This document shows positions 9,101 through 17,581 of a stretch of DNA of 64,000 nucleotides, piece by piece. Both the position numbers and the translations under genes were made by a program. Position 1 is the first letter of the stretch, and every line of letters begins with the position of its first letter. This DNA comes from a bacterium. Its GTDB lineage: Bacteria > Bacillota > Clostridia > Oscillospirales > Oscillospiraceae. The notes under the pieces are model-generated. The model saw nothing but the letters and a program-made list of their open reading frames with translations. It did no database searches and had not been told where the DNA came from. The stretch is from assembly GCA_019424865.1 (NCBI GenBank), contig JAHYYS010000001.1, positions 1-64,000 on the forward strand. Direction: 5' to 3'.

Positions 9101-9549
9101 CCCTGGCAGAACAGATCTATGAGACCTGCGTCACAGAGGGGATGAGCCCGTCGGAGCAGGCCCAGGCCCTGTATACCTGGCTGACGCAGCAGGTCCGCTA
9201 TGATTTCCGTTACTATTCCCAGCCGGAAGAGATGCCCTATGACTCTACCACCGCGTACGGTGCGCTCCATGACCATCTAGCCATCTGTGGGGGATATGCC
9301 CAGGCATATCAGCTGCTCTTGAAACAGGCGGGCATCCCCTGTATCACAGTCAGCGGAAAGATGGGGGGAGAAAACCACATGTGGAATCTGGCCAGCGTGG
9401 ATGGGCAGTGGCGCTATTTTGACCCCACCAGCGACCGGGGCCGGGCGGACTACGGCTTCAACTGCTTCGGGGTGGAGGCGGAAGCTCTGGTGCGCTATGA
9501 ATGGGATCGGGAATGGGCCGACCAGCTCTCAAAGGCTTTGTACCCGTAA
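6109..9549 (+). CDS. Secreted SLH / M28 peptidase / HExGH zincin / transglutaminase-like protein
   Basis: This 1146-aa protein has a clear signal peptide (residues 1-21, ending AFA). Two SLH-type repeats follow (about 25-190), which should hold it to the cell wall. An M28 aminopeptidase domain spans about 195-435, with HHD near 268, an Asp near 280, the DEEN Glu pair near 313 and a final His in YHSAAD. A middle region carries HEYGH at 691-695 and an HED-IAD motif near 761 that could supply the third zinc ligand (gluzincin-like). The C-terminus is a transglutaminase/protease-like fold with Cys near 1060, His near 1090 and an Asp near 1105. Two peptidases plus a papain-like domain in one chain suggest extracellular protein processing. 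It is monocistronic, with terminator hairpin 9598-9643. Confidence 0.82.
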   Translation: MKRVCALLLCAALSVTPAFAVSDTQWPAWAEQALSWGQDVSISQEFLRAPEKTVTRGEAAQLLYEAAGRPEVSGACPFSDVPDAYADAVTWAAERGYLAGEGAGIYGATRPVARQEFAAILWRQAGSPHAAAQGLERFQDAGLVAEWARVPALWSLQAGVMSGRSANQLAPTGTITVAEAMVMLEQAASLPDVEQLRTDLDALAAAHRPIGSQGESDAVQYLKERFEEMGYTVTLQPYTDSQGKQGHNVIAVKEGRSSTSDILVLSAHHDSVPTAYGANDNASGAAALLYAAQALKDVDTDTQLRFISFTDEENGKNGSRAYTASLTQAEKNRMIGDIQFDMLGGLGSTGTLVCTMDGESNWVSDLLQEKNPALALQAETASDHASFQLAGVPSVLLMQDGQGYLYHSAADTADQLNPYAIAGAADTAVAAVKEICAGETDSYRELAREQGEGYTYRQTRQNVIYFSSSRSDTEAYIGAAGELADTWEISGDGWTDTYETYRYSMRWFDGEPPMNTYYQYRNGFLERIQIRPEETGYTAAQVRELIESMYGAPTREEESQTSWADPIYSKYITLSSDDEGCLVTVGSYSVGITNVLATYPVSGGQASITDPEDAAVWDYLCSILPLEARQNIAEFNLFTDGTSNILAYTSPVQVDGTSDNTRFSISIDYYDVYDENGAKRDWSKLTYTILHEYGHVLLEDDTQVDLSQGGSTHDPENFIEGSFRKRFYDAFWSELGDTGVGDYEANPTRYVSRYGANYFHEDIADTFAVFVLGGEPKGDTAAEEKLRFFWADSDMIALRAAIRENLGLKWPEKELSTDPAPGQPEIPAVSTMEELRAELTRAISAAEQPPAFDVSALSVEGDLPMAVKNLYYAILSDNRMYSYAYDLSAQLGEDGLLHCTISYMPYRTGDYPAGFQGTEVSSLSELVQTAQAGLAQEQIPIRITDSRLVVDHMNKALQQVGGGYLLCQLSRDGTAITVAPQGGLNHQQALARLEETNTLAEQIYETCVTEGMSPSEQAQALYTWLTQQVRYDFRYYSQPEEMPYDSTTAYGALHDHLAICGGYAQAYQLLLKQAGIPCITVSGKMGGENHMWNLASVDGQWRYFDPTSDRGRADYGFNCFGVEAEALVRYEWDREWADQLSKALYP

Positions 9550-9597
9550 TGAAGCGGTATTTCAGCATGACAGCGAATCCCCGGAAAAGAAACTGAA

Positions 9598-9645
9598 AAT
9601 GCCGCGTATTCTGCTTCAAAAAAGAGCAGAATACGCGGCATTTTT
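9598..9645. terminator. Bidirectional terminator between convergent genes
   Basis: The arms 9598-9615 and 9624-9641 form a long perfect stem (core GCCGCGTATTCTGCT) followed by TTTTT. It separates the surface protein from the convergent sugar kinase. The 9646-9720 spacer holds nothing else recognisable. Confidence 0.8.
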
Positions 9646-9720
9646 ACCGGTATATGGGGCGGTTTTTATAGAGGGGATCAAAACCGCACATGGGCTGCAC
9701 ACAGCGCCGCTGCTGGGGCT

Positions 9721-10674
9721 TCAGCGCATATGGCCTAAAATGTCCTGATACTCCGGCACGCTGGAGATGCCGCCGGGCTTTGTGGTGGACAGGCCGGCGC
9801 TGGTACAGGCAAACGAGGCGATCTCCCGCAGCTCCGCCTCACTGAGCTGATCGGGCGCCTTTCCCAGCTGGATCAGCTTCCAGACGGCGCTGCCGCCGAA
9901 GATGTCCCCGGCGCCGGTGGTGTCGACCACCCGGATACCGCCAAGGCCCGGAACGTGCCCCCCGGCTGCGGGATTTTTGAAAAAGCAGCCGTCGGCGCCG
10001 CAGGTGACAAATACCAGCCGGGCGCCAAAATGGCGTATGATATGCCCGGCGCCCTGTTCAGGGCCAAGGCCGAACAGGAATTCCACTTCTTCCTGACTGA
10101 TTTTGATGACGTCCGCCTGTGCAAGCCCCCACAGAATTTGTTCCCTGGCGGTGTCAAGGGAATCCCAAAGGGGCGGGCGGAGGTTGGGGTCATAGGTGAT
10201 CAGCTTTCCGTGGGCCTTGGCATATTGGACCGCCCGATGGGTGGTGGTGCGGGCCGGTTCATCAGTCAGGGACAGCGAGCCGAAATGGAAGATCCGGGCC
10301 TCACGGATCAGCTCCAGATCCAGCTCCTCAAAGGTGAGGCAGGTATCGGCGCCCGGCTTGCGGGCGAAAGAGAAGGAGCGATCTCCGTGTTCATCCAGGG
10401 TGACAAAGGACAAGGTGGTAAAGACATCGCGGGTAGCAGCCAGCCCTCTGGTTTCAATTCCCGCCGCGCGGAGGGTGTCCCGCAGCAGGCCGCCGAATGC
10501 GTCGCTGCCCACCTTGCCCAGCAGGGCCGTCCGCGCGCCGAATTTGGCCAGCGCAGCCAGAAAGTTGGCGGGGGCTCCGCCGGGGTGGGCCGCCATGGTT
10601 GGATAGCCCGCCGGATCCACGGATTGACAGGTAAAATCGATGAGCAGCTCGCCCAAAGCGACAACGTCATACAT
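9721..10674 (-). CDS. PfkB family carbohydrate kinase, fructokinase-like
   Basis: This cytosolic kinase phosphorylates a sugar with ATP. The PfkB signatures are the GGAPAN motif near residue 33 and the C-terminal GAGD motif with catalytic Asp in TTGAGDIFGG. The N-terminus (VALGELLIDF) is typical of fructokinases and related ribokinase-family enzymes. Its length of 317 aa is normal. RBS AGGAGT precedes the ATG. It lies 73 nt downstream of an Lrp-type regulator on the same strand and may be co-transcribed with it. Fructose is the best guess at substrate; other sugars or nucleosides are possible. Confidence 0.85.
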   Translation of the reverse strand: MYDVVALGELLIDFTCQSVDPAGYPTMAAHPGGAPANFLAALAKFGARTALLGKVGSDAFGGLLRDTLRAAGIETRGLAATRDVFTTLSFVTLDEHGDRSFSFARKPGADTCLTFEELDLELIREARIFHFGSLSLTDEPARTTTHRAVQYAKAHGKLITYDPNLRPPLWDSLDTAREQILWGLAQADVIKISQEEVEFLFGLGPEQGAGHIIRHFGARLVFVTCGADGCFFKNPAAGGHVPGLGGIRVVDTTGAGDIFGGSAVWKLIQLGKAPDQLSEAELREIASFACTSAGLSTTKPGGISSVPEYQDILGHMR

Positions 10675-10747
10675 AATCAGGACTCCTGTTAGTTGATTCG
10701 GGTGTTGATGCGGAAGTGCGGCGTGTTTCCTTTTCCAGGTATCTCCC

Positions 10748-11206
10748 TTACAGCCGCAGCCCTTTGATGTCCTTGATCCGGGACAAAATGATGTTGCAGC
10801 TGCAGCTGACCACGCCGGGCAGGGGGTCGATCACCTCCCGGATCAGCCGCTCCATCTCCTCGCTGGAGGCGGCCACTGCGTGGACGTGGAGCTTGTCCTT
10901 GCCCGTGACCCGGTAAACCTGCGTGATGGTCTCGTTCTGCCGGAGAATCTCCGTGACCTCCCACAGGGTATCGGGCAGCGTTTCAATTTCAAAATAGCAG
11001 GACACCGCGCCGCTGATTTTCTGCGGGTTGATGATGATGGTGTACTCCTCAATGATTCCCCGCTGCTCCAGCGCCTGAATGCGGGCCTTCACGGCCACCC
11101 GGGAGATCCCCACCTTCTCCCCAATGTCGGAGTAGGAGAGGCGGGCATTTTCAATCAGCAGCTGAACAATTTTCTGATCCAGGGCATCCAATCCCTCCAG
11201 AAACAT
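10748..11206 (-). CDS. Lrp/AsnC family transcriptional regulator
   Basis: The 152-aa protein has an N-terminal winged helix-turn-helix (about residues 5-60, with YSDIGEKVGISRVAVKARI) and a C-terminal RAM/ligand-binding domain (about 70-145), the standard Lrp layout. Such proteins sense amino acids or related small molecules. Its promoter lies back-to-back with that of the MATE exporter, so it probably controls itself and that exporter. RBS AGAGGTGAT precedes the ATG. Confidence 0.9.
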   Translation of the reverse strand: MFLEGLDALDQKIVQLLIENARLSYSDIGEKVGISRVAVKARIQALEQRGIIEEYTIIINPQKISGAVSCYFEIETLPDTLWEVTEILRQNETITQVYRVTGKDKLHVHAVAASSEEMERLIREVIDPLPGVVSCSCNIILSRIKDIKGLRL

Positions 11207-11236
11207 GGACCATCACCTCTTTGCGTCTGTGTCCCT

Positions 11237-11265
11237 ATTATAAAGCCGAAGAGACGAAATGTAAA
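11237..11265 (-). promoter_or_regulatory. Promoter of the Lrp gene
   Basis: On the minus strand TTTACA (11260-11265) and TATAAT (11237-11242) are separated by 17 bp. It drives the regulator starting at 11206. Confidence 0.7.
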
Positions 11266-11272
11266 TGAAAGG

Positions 11273-11301
11273 TTGACTTTGCCGGCCCGCATTGCTACAA
11301 T
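11273..11301 (+). promoter_or_regulatory. Promoter of the MATE gene
   Basis: TTGACT (11273-11278) and TACAAT (11296-11301) are separated by 17 bp, with a TGC extension before the -10. It starts 8 bp from the divergent Lrp promoter, so one bound regulator could affect both. Confidence 0.7.
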
Positions 11302-11345
11302 GATTACAAAACGTAAGTTTAAACTTTCGGTTTGGATGTGGTGAG

Positions 11346-12710
11346 ATGAACAAGGACCTGACCCGGGGGCCGGTGATGCGCTCCATGCTGCTGTTTGCCG
11401 TGCCCATGATTTTGGGGAATCTTCTGCAGCAATGCTACAATGTGGCCGATACGCTGATTGTCAGCTGGTATCTGGGCCCAAACGCACTGGCGGCGGTGGG
11501 TTCATCCTTCACTCTGATGACCTTTCTGACCTCTGTTCTTCTGGGGCTGTGCATGGGCAGCGGGGCCGTGTTTTCCATTCGCTTTGGACAGCGGGACGCG
11601 GATGGGCTGCGGGAGAGCGCCCGCGCCTCCTTTGTCCTCATCGCCGCGCTGACGGTGCTTCTGAATGTCCTTGCCTTTCTGTGCCTGGACGGCATCCGCC
11701 TGTTTCTTCGGGTCTCGGATGATGCAATCTGGGCGCTGATGCGGGAGTATCTGGCGGTGATTTTCTGCGGAATTGCGGGGACGTTTTTGTATAATTATGT
11801 TTCCTGCTATCTGCGTGCCATCGGGGATTCCATAAGCCCGCTGATCTTTCTGGCGGTTTCCGCCCTGCTGAATATCGGCCTGGATTTGTGGTTTGTGCTG
11901 GGGCTGGAGCGTGGGGTGGCCGGCGCTGCGGAGGCAACGGTGATTTCCCAATACGTCTCCGGCGTTGGCCTGGGGATTTTTGCGCTGATCCGCTGCCCCC
12001 AGCTGCGCCCCCGGCGGGGCGACACCCCCATTCGCTGGTCCAAAATCCGGGAAATTGCCAGCTTTTCCATTCTGACCTGTGTGCAGCAGTCGGTGATGAA
12101 TCTGGGGATCCTGATGGTCCAGGGGCTGGTCAACAGCTTTGGAGAGACTGTCATGGCGGCCTTTGCGGCGGCTGTGAAAATTGACTCCTTTGCCTACATG
12201 CCGGTGCAGGACTTCGGCAACGCCTTTTCCACCTTCATTGCCCAGAACTATGGGGCGAGGGAGGAGGGGCGCATCCGCGCCGGGCTGAAGGGCGCGGTGC
12301 TGACGGCGCTGATTTTCTGCCTGGCGGTGTCCGCTCTGGTGTGGCTCTTTGCCCGTCAGCTGATGACGCTGTTCGTGGCGCCGGAGGAGGCAGAAATTAT
12401 TGCGGAGGGCGTCCGCTATCTGCGCATTGAGGGGGCCTTCTACTGCGGAATCGGCTTTTTGTTCCTTCTGTATGGCCTGTACCGGGCGCTGGGACGGCCC
12501 GGGATGAGCGTCGTGCTCACGGTTATTTCGCTGGGGACCCGGGTGGTGCTGGCCTATGTGCTCTCGGCCGTTCCGCTTTTTGGCGTGGCAGGTATCTGGT
12601 GGGCGGTGCCCATCGGCTGGTTCCTGGCGGATATGACGGGATTTCTCTATTATGCCGCGCGGAAGCGGCGCCTGTTTGCCTGGGAGAAACAGGCTGGATC
12701 GTGCGGATAA
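11346..12710 (+). CDS. MATE family efflux transporter
   Basis: This 454-aa inner-membrane protein has about 12 hydrophobic segments and the typical MATE start (TRGPVMRSMLLFAVPMILGN) with the internally duplicated six-helix bundles. Family members export cationic drugs or metabolites in exchange for Na+ or H+. It is divergent from an Lrp-type regulator, so its substrate may be the metabolite that regulator senses. The start ATG overlaps a short GTGAG leader; the RBS is modest. A symmetric terminator follows at 12728-12760. Confidence 0.88.
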   Translation: MNKDLTRGPVMRSMLLFAVPMILGNLLQQCYNVADTLIVSWYLGPNALAAVGSSFTLMTFLTSVLLGLCMGSGAVFSIRFGQRDADGLRESARASFVLIAALTVLLNVLAFLCLDGIRLFLRVSDDAIWALMREYLAVIFCGIAGTFLYNYVSCYLRAIGDSISPLIFLAVSALLNIGLDLWFVLGLERGVAGAAEATVISQYVSGVGLGIFALIRCPQLRPRRGDTPIRWSKIREIASFSILTCVQQSVMNLGILMVQGLVNSFGETVMAAFAAAVKIDSFAYMPVQDFGNAFSTFIAQNYGAREEGRIRAGLKGAVLTALIFCLAVSALVWLFARQLMTLFVAPEEAEIIAEGVRYLRIEGAFYCGIGFLFLLYGLYRALGRPGMSVVLTVISLGTRVVLAYVLSAVPLFGVAGIWWAVPIGWFLADMTGFLYYAARKRRLFAWEKQAGSCG

Positions 12711-12727
12711 ATCCACGTTAGAAGCAG

Positions 12728-12760
12728 AAACGGGTCAAGGCGTTTCGCCTTGACCCGTTT
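12728..12760. terminator. Bidirectional terminator
   Basis: Arms 12728-12742 and 12746-12760 are exact complements around TTT, with A and T runs at the ends. It serves both the MATE gene and the convergent DUF368 operon. Confidence 0.85.
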
Positions 12761-12804
12761 GTCTGTTGGCCTGCCTCCGGGGAGGAGGCGGTCAGAGCGT
12801 CATG

Positions 12805-13605
12805 TTACAGCTTGGAAACCTGATAAACCACAACAAAGCCGCCGAGGAACGTGAGCACGCACGGAATAAGCCCAAGGGCCGACGGGATTCCGGGGAAGAT
12901 AGTGGGAACAGAGGCGATCACAAACCCCAGAATGATCAGGTAGGTCGCCTGGGGATAGGCGGACATCAGGTGCTCCAGCAGCTTGGTGGTCAGAATAATG
13001 CCCAGGATCAGTCCCAGAGCGAGGGGGAGCAGGAAAAGGAGATCCAGACTGTCAATGGCGCGGATCAGCTGGTCGTACAGGCCCAGCACCAGAAACAGAT
13101 AGGAGACGCTGATGCCGGGCAGGACCAGGGCCGCTGCTGCAAAGATGCCGGAGAGCACCAGGAGGGCATACTGCCACGGGCCGCTGGCGGCAGCCAGACG
13201 GATCGAGGGAGTTCCGGAGAGCAGCAGCACAATGGCCACGCCGATCAGCACATAGACCGGGACACGCCAGGAGAAGGAGGTCACAGAGGACTTTTGATAC
13301 GTCATGGGAATGCTGCCCGCCACCGCGCCCATGAAAAAGCAGCCTGCGGGCTTTGGGAACAGCTCCATAAGGCAGAGCAGCGGCTTGGCCAGCAGAAGCA
13401 TGCCGCACCCCGCCCCCAGGCAGAACCAGAGCAGGAAAAAGAAGCTCTCCCGCTTGTGCCGGCGGAAGGAGCTGACCGCTGAAATCAGCCGGTCATAGAT
13501 GCCCAGCATAATGGCCATCGTGCCCCCGCTGACACCGGGTATCAGCATGGTTCCGCCAATTGCGGCCCCCTTGGCCGCGGTAATCAAGCGTTCTCTCTTT
13601 CTCAA
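12805..13605 (-). CDS. DUF368 membrane protein (candidate undecaprenyl-phosphate translocase)
   Basis: This 266-aa polytopic membrane protein begins with the family's PGVSGGTMA motif (about residues 23-31), and a similar PGISVSY motif recurs in the second half. DUF368 (PopT-type) proteins are implicated in flipping undecaprenyl phosphate back across the membrane during wall synthesis. The start is a TTG only 5 nt after the upstream trkA-like stop, with no good RBS, so translation is probably coupled. It is the last gene of the phosphate/potassium operon. Confidence 0.85.
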   Translation of the reverse strand: MRKRERLITAAKGAAIGGTMLIPGVSGGTMAIMLGIYDRLISAVSSFRRHKRESFFFLLWFCLGAGCGMLLLAKPLLCLMELFPKPAGCFFMGAVAGSIPMTYQKSSVTSFSWRVPVYVLIGVAIVLLLSGTPSIRLAAASGPWQYALLVLSGIFAAAALVLPGISVSYLFLVLGLYDQLIRAIDSLDLLFLLPLALGLILGIILTTKLLEHLMSAYPQATYLIILGFVIASVPTIFPGIPSALGLIPCVLTFLGGFVVVYQVSKL

Positions 13606-13610
13606 GGCAG

Positions 13611-14282
13611 TTACGGCTGGATATCCCGTTCAAAGCGGTCGATTTTGTCCGCCTTTCCAATCACAGTGACAATGTCCCCCTCCTGAAAGCAGTATTGGGG
13701 GGAGAATTCCACGTTGGTCTGTTGATCCCGTTCCACGGCGATGATGTTGATGCCGAAAACCCGGCGGATATCCAGCTCCTGAATGGTGTGGCGCAGCAGG
13801 CTGCCCCCCGCCTGAATCCGGCGAACCTCCACATGATCACCCAGAGAGATATAATCAATCAAATACTTGGAGATAAGGCGCTTGCCCATGAATACCGCCA
13901 TATCTGCCTCCGGGTAAACCACTGTGGCCCCCAGCTGTTTGAGCACCTCCCCGTGTTCCCGGCTGTTGGCCTTGGAAATGACCTGGGGAATGCCCATGCG
14001 GATGACCAGCATAGTAGTCAGAATGCTTACATCAAGCTGCTCCCCGATGCAGATGGTTACGGTTTCACAGTTCTGAATCCCGGTTGCCTCCAGGGATTCC
14101 TCGTCAAGGGTCTCCACAACAAAGGCAAAATCCGTATATTTCCGTACGGCCTTGACCTTTTGCTCGTCCTTATCCACTGCAATAACCTCCTTGCCCGCTT
14201 CGGCAAGGGTTTTAACCAGGGCCGTGCCGAAACGCCCAAGCCCAATCACACCAAAGGAAGTAGCAGAAGTTTGTTTTTTCAT
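13611..14282 (-). CDS. TrkA/KtrA-type potassium channel regulatory subunit
   Basis: The 223-aa soluble protein has an N-terminal RCK Rossmann domain with the nucleotide-binding GLGRFG motif (about 14-19) and an acidic residue ending the second strand (AVDKDE). A C-terminal RCK_C domain (about 135-220) follows, the usual c-di-AMP/ligand site. It gates the adjacent TrkH/KtrB channel at the membrane. RBS AGGGTAGGT precedes the ATG; 6 nt separate it from the channel gene. Confidence 0.9.
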   Translation of the reverse strand: MKKQTSATSFGVIGLGRFGTALVKTLAEAGKEVIAVDKDEQKVKAVRKYTDFAFVVETLDEESLEATGIQNCETVTICIGEQLDVSILTTMLVIRMGIPQVISKANSREHGEVLKQLGATVVYPEADMAVFMGKRLISKYLIDYISLGDHVEVRRIQAGGSLLRHTIQELDIRRVFGINIIAVERDQQTNVEFSPQYCFQEGDIVTVIGKADKIDRFERDIQP

Positions 14283-14288
14283 AATTAC

Positions 14289-15584
14289 CTACCCTATTGT
14301 AATAGATTCCTCCGTATAGCGGACACTGGGCTCTTCCCGGTTGATCCACATGGACAGCAGGGTAAAAGCCCCCAGACGCCCAATATACATGGTAAGGATA
14401 ATCACTGCCTTGCTGGCAACCGAGAGATTCGGTGTAATTCCGGTGGACAGGCCAACCGTACCAAAGGCGGAAACTACTTCAAACAACAGCTGTATGAAAG
14501 TACAGCCCGGCTCCAGGATGCAAAGCAGAAATGTGCCGCAGCAGACCACCAACAGGGACAAAAGAGCGATTACCGCCGCTTTTGACAAAGCTTCAGCCGG
14601 AAGCGTGCGATGAAAGGCCCCGGGCCGGCGCTTGGAGAAGACGGAACGCACCTCCTGCATCAGAATGAAGAAGGTGGTGGTTTTGATGCCGCCGCCGGTG
14701 GAACCGGGGGAGGCGCCGATGAACATCAGGATAATCAGGGTAAACAGCCCGGCATTGGTCAGCTCGCCGATGGGATAGGTGGAAAAGCCGGCAGTACGGG
14801 CCGATACGCTGTGGAAAAAGGCCCCCAGCCAGGTCATCTCTTCAGTAGCCTTCAGCAGCAGCGTGCCGATGATCAGCAGGGCGGCTGTGGTAGTCAGAAC
14901 CACCTTGGAGTGGAGGGTCAGCTTCCGGAAGCTGCGGCAGCGCTTGATATCCAGCATCACCAGAAAGCCCAGGCCGCCGCAGATAATCAGCCCGCAGGTG
15001 GTCAGGTTCAAAAGAATATTGCTCTGATAAGGGATCAGGTTGCGCAGCCCGCCCAGAATATCAAATCCGGAGTTGTTGAACGCGGCAATGGAGTGGAAAA
15101 TGCTGATCCACAGGGCGTGCAGGGGGGAGTAATCCTGAACAAAAACAAGAAAACTCAGGACCATGCCGGCGGCCTCGAAGCACAGGGTCATCATCAGCAC
15201 GGCCTTGACCAGACGGACCATGCCCTTGAAGCTGTCCACGTTCAGGGCCTCTTTAATCAAAAGCCTGCCCCTGATGCCGACCTGCCTGCCTGCGGCCAGA
15301 ATCAATCCCATGCCGACAGAGGTGACGCCCAGACCGCCGATTTGGATCAGGGCTGCCACAACAGCTTGGCCAAAAACAGTGAAGTGATCCGCCGTGTCGA
15401 TGGCAATCAGGCCGGTGACGCATACGGCGCTGGTAGAAGTAAACAGTGCGTCAATAAAGGTGACCTCCGCGTCCGGCCGCACCGAGACGGGAAGCAGAAG
15501 CAGCAGACTGCCCAAAAGGATGACCGCTGCAAATCCCAGGGCAATCAGCCTGCCGGGCGGCTGCTTTTTCAAAAACTGAATCAT
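14289..15584 (-). CDS. TrkH/KtrB-type potassium transporter
   Basis: The 431-aa membrane protein has four repeats of the M1-P-M2 channel unit. The selectivity-filter glycines can be seen in TSAVCVTGL, FNNSGFD, SARTAGFST and FGTVGLS. It imports K+, probably coupled to Na+. It is translated just ahead of the RCK subunit, forming a Ktr/Trk pair. The operon also carries phosphate transport genes upstream, an unusual pairing noted separately. Confidence 0.92.
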   Translation of the reverse strand: MIQFLKKQPPGRLIALGFAAVILLGSLLLLLPVSVRPDAEVTFIDALFTSTSAVCVTGLIAIDTADHFTVFGQAVVAALIQIGGLGVTSVGMGLILAAGRQVGIRGRLLIKEALNVDSFKGMVRLVKAVLMMTLCFEAAGMVLSFLVFVQDYSPLHALWISIFHSIAAFNNSGFDILGGLRNLIPYQSNILLNLTTCGLIICGGLGFLVMLDIKRCRSFRKLTLHSKVVLTTTAALLIIGTLLLKATEEMTWLGAFFHSVSARTAGFSTYPIGELTNAGLFTLIILMFIGASPGSTGGGIKTTTFFILMQEVRSVFSKRRPGAFHRTLPAEALSKAAVIALLSLLVVCCGTFLLCILEPGCTFIQLLFEVVSAFGTVGLSTGITPNLSVASKAVIILTMYIGRLGAFTLLSMWINREEPSVRYTEESITIG

Positions 15585-15669
15585 GGTTTGTCCTTCCGGG
15601 CAGATTGGGGGATGCGGCGGAAAGGCCGGAATCCTGTGCCTGCCCCTGGCTTCTAAAACTAAGGCTCCC

Positions 15670-16293
15670 TCAGGAGTTTTTCATGACAACGCTTTCCACC
15701 GTGTCTGCAACATGCTCGCAGGCGTCCACGCACTTCTCCAGATAGATAAAAATCTCGCGCCAGACCATAATCTCGATGGGATCGGTGCAGGTGGTATGCA
15801 GGGTGCGCAGACTGGTAATAAACCGCTGGTCTGCCTCCTCCTCCAGGGTGTTGATGCGGACAATGTGGTCGTGCAGATGCTTGGAACGCTTGAAATCAGC
15901 AAACTCCGCGATCATCTGCTTGGCCTCCTGACAGCACTGGATGATGACCTCGGACAGCTCCAGTGCCTCCGGCCGGATGCTCTGGATGTTGTTGCAGTAG
16001 ATCCGCAGCAGGACGTCCTCAATTTTATCGGTGACCTCGTCGATATTCTGGCTGAGAAGAATAATATCCTCCCGCTCGATGGGGGTAATAAACGCCTTGG
16101 CCAGCACATTCAGCAGCGCGTGCTTCTTTTCATCGGCCGCGTGCTCCACCGCGTGCATCTCGTCGAGCATTTCCTCAATCCGCTGGGGGGCAAAATCCCG
16201 CATGGCCTTGTTCAGCAGCTGGGCCGCCTGACAGGAAAAGTCAATGCATTCCGTAAATGTTTCAAAATAAAAGGAATCTTGCTTCTTTGCCAT
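15670..16293 (-). CDS. DUF47 / PhoU-like Pit accessory protein
   Basis: This all-helical protein of 207 aa belongs to the TIGR00153/DUF47 family, whose genes sit beside low-affinity phosphate transporters and probably tune them. Helices with conserved acidic metal-binding patterns are visible (for example EREDIILLSQNIDEVTDKIED). RBS AAGGGAG precedes the ATG. The gene follows the Pit transporter by about 50 nt, which supports the assignment. Confidence 0.9.
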   Translation of the reverse strand: MAKKQDSFYFETFTECIDFSCQAAQLLNKAMRDFAPQRIEEMLDEMHAVEHAADEKKHALLNVLAKAFITPIEREDIILLSQNIDEVTDKIEDVLLRIYCNNIQSIRPEALELSEVIIQCCQEAKQMIAEFADFKRSKHLHDHIVRINTLEEEADQRFITSLRTLHTTCTDPIEIMVWREIFIYLEKCVDACEHVADTVESVVMKNS

Positions 16294-16344
16294 ATCGTAC
16301 GCTCCCTTACACTATGTACTTGCTGTGTGCATGAAAAACAGCCC

Positions 16345-17397
16345 TTACAAAACCGCCATAAACAGCTTGGCCATCACAAAGCTGATGAGGCCGCAGCCGG
16401 GGAAGGTAAAGACCCACGTAAGCATCATGTCCTTGACCACGCCGAAGTTGATGGCGGACAGGCGCTTGACCGCCCCCACGCCCATAATCGCGCTGGTTTT
16501 GGTGTGGGTGGTGGAGACGGGAATGCCGAACAGGCTGGACAGCAGCAGGCAGACAGCCGCGGACAGGTCGGCGGCAAAGCCCTGGTATTTTTCCAGGTGT
16601 ACCATATCCATGCCCACCGATTTGATGATTTTCTCGCCGCCCACGCTGGTGCCAACGCCCATTACCGTGCTGCACAGGATCATCAGCCACACGGGAATCA
16701 CCATGCCGCTGACACTGCCCTGCCCGTTGCTGAAGGCAACGCCCAGAAACAGCACACCGATAAACTTCTGCCCGTCCTGAGCTCCGTGCATAAAGCTCAT
16801 GGCGGCGGCGCCGAAAATTTCCGCGCCCTGGAAAAAACGGTTGGTCTTGTGCCGGTTCATCCCGGCGCAGAGGATGGTCAGCAGCTTGCAGACCGCCCAG
16901 CCGCACACAAAGCCCAGCAGCAGACTTAAAACCAGACCATAGATGACCTTGATCCATTCGTCCATATTGATGCCGTCCACGCCATTTTGAATGGCGATGG
17001 CAGCGCCGGAGAGCCCGGCAATCAGGCTGTGGCTCTCGCTGGTAGGGATGCCGAAACGGGCTGCCGTCACGCTGTACACCACGATGGAAAACAGCGCAGC
17101 ACACAGGGCGACCAGAGACTCCCGGGTGTTCCCGCCAAAGTCCACCATGTTGCTGATGGTGGAAGCCACCGAGCTGTTGATGTGGGTCATGATCAAAACG
17201 CCCAGAAAATTAAATACCGCACTGGTGAGAATAGCGGTGCGGGCGTTGAGACAGCGGGTGGTGATGCAGGTGGCAATGGCATTGGGCGCGTCGGTCCACC
17301 CATTGACAAAAATGACGCCGAGGGTCAGCAGTACTGTAATCAGCAATACCGGGTTGGAGGACATGGCCTGCAGGAAATAGGAGAGCGAAACTTCCAT
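16345..17397 (-). CDS. Pit family inorganic phosphate transporter
   Basis: This membrane protein of 350 aa carries the duplicated Pit signature: GWTDAPNAIATCI near the N-terminus and FMHGAQDGQK in the second half. It imports phosphate with H+ or Na+. The ATG at 17397 is preferred because AGAAGG lies 6 nt upstream; an in-frame TTG at 17412 overlaps that RBS. It heads a minus-strand operon (Pit, DUF47, TrkH, TrkA, DUF368). Confidence 0.9.
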   Translation of the reverse strand: MEVSLSYFLQAMSSNPVLLITVLLTLGVIFVNGWTDAPNAIATCITTRCLNARTAILTSAVFNFLGVLIMTHINSSVASTISNMVDFGGNTRESLVALCAALFSIVVYSVTAARFGIPTSESHSLIAGLSGAAIAIQNGVDGINMDEWIKVIYGLVLSLLLGFVCGWAVCKLLTILCAGMNRHKTNRFFQGAEIFGAAAMSFMHGAQDGQKFIGVLFLGVAFSNGQGSVSGMVIPVWLMILCSTVMGVGTSVGGEKIIKSVGMDMVHLEKYQGFAADLSAAVCLLLSSLFGIPVSTTHTKTSAIMGVGAVKRLSAINFGVVKDMMLTWVFTFPGCGLISFVMAKLFMAVL

Positions 17398-17581
17398 AAA
17401 ACACCTTCTCAAATCAATAAAAAGGCAGTGCCTCCCAAATCAGAAGCGCTGTCCATCCAAACGAAAAGTCTTCAATCATCTCTCTGTTCAAAACTTCCGC
17501 CGGCACGAAATCCAGAAGGGGGCAAAGGCCTTGGGGCTCATACCCAAAAGGCGCATCATATCGGCGGCGAAAAGCATGTAT

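Noticed and set aside
6886..9276. Long minus-strand open frame opposite the surface peptidase
   Set aside because: High-GC third-position shadow; no RBS or recognisable protein, whereas the plus strand has clear domains. Similar shadows over 22031-31600 and 60697-63243 were dropped.
17400..17580. Riboswitch (c-di-AMP type) in the phosphate/potassium operon leader
   Set aside because: The leader is long enough, but no conserved riboswitch motif was recognisable.
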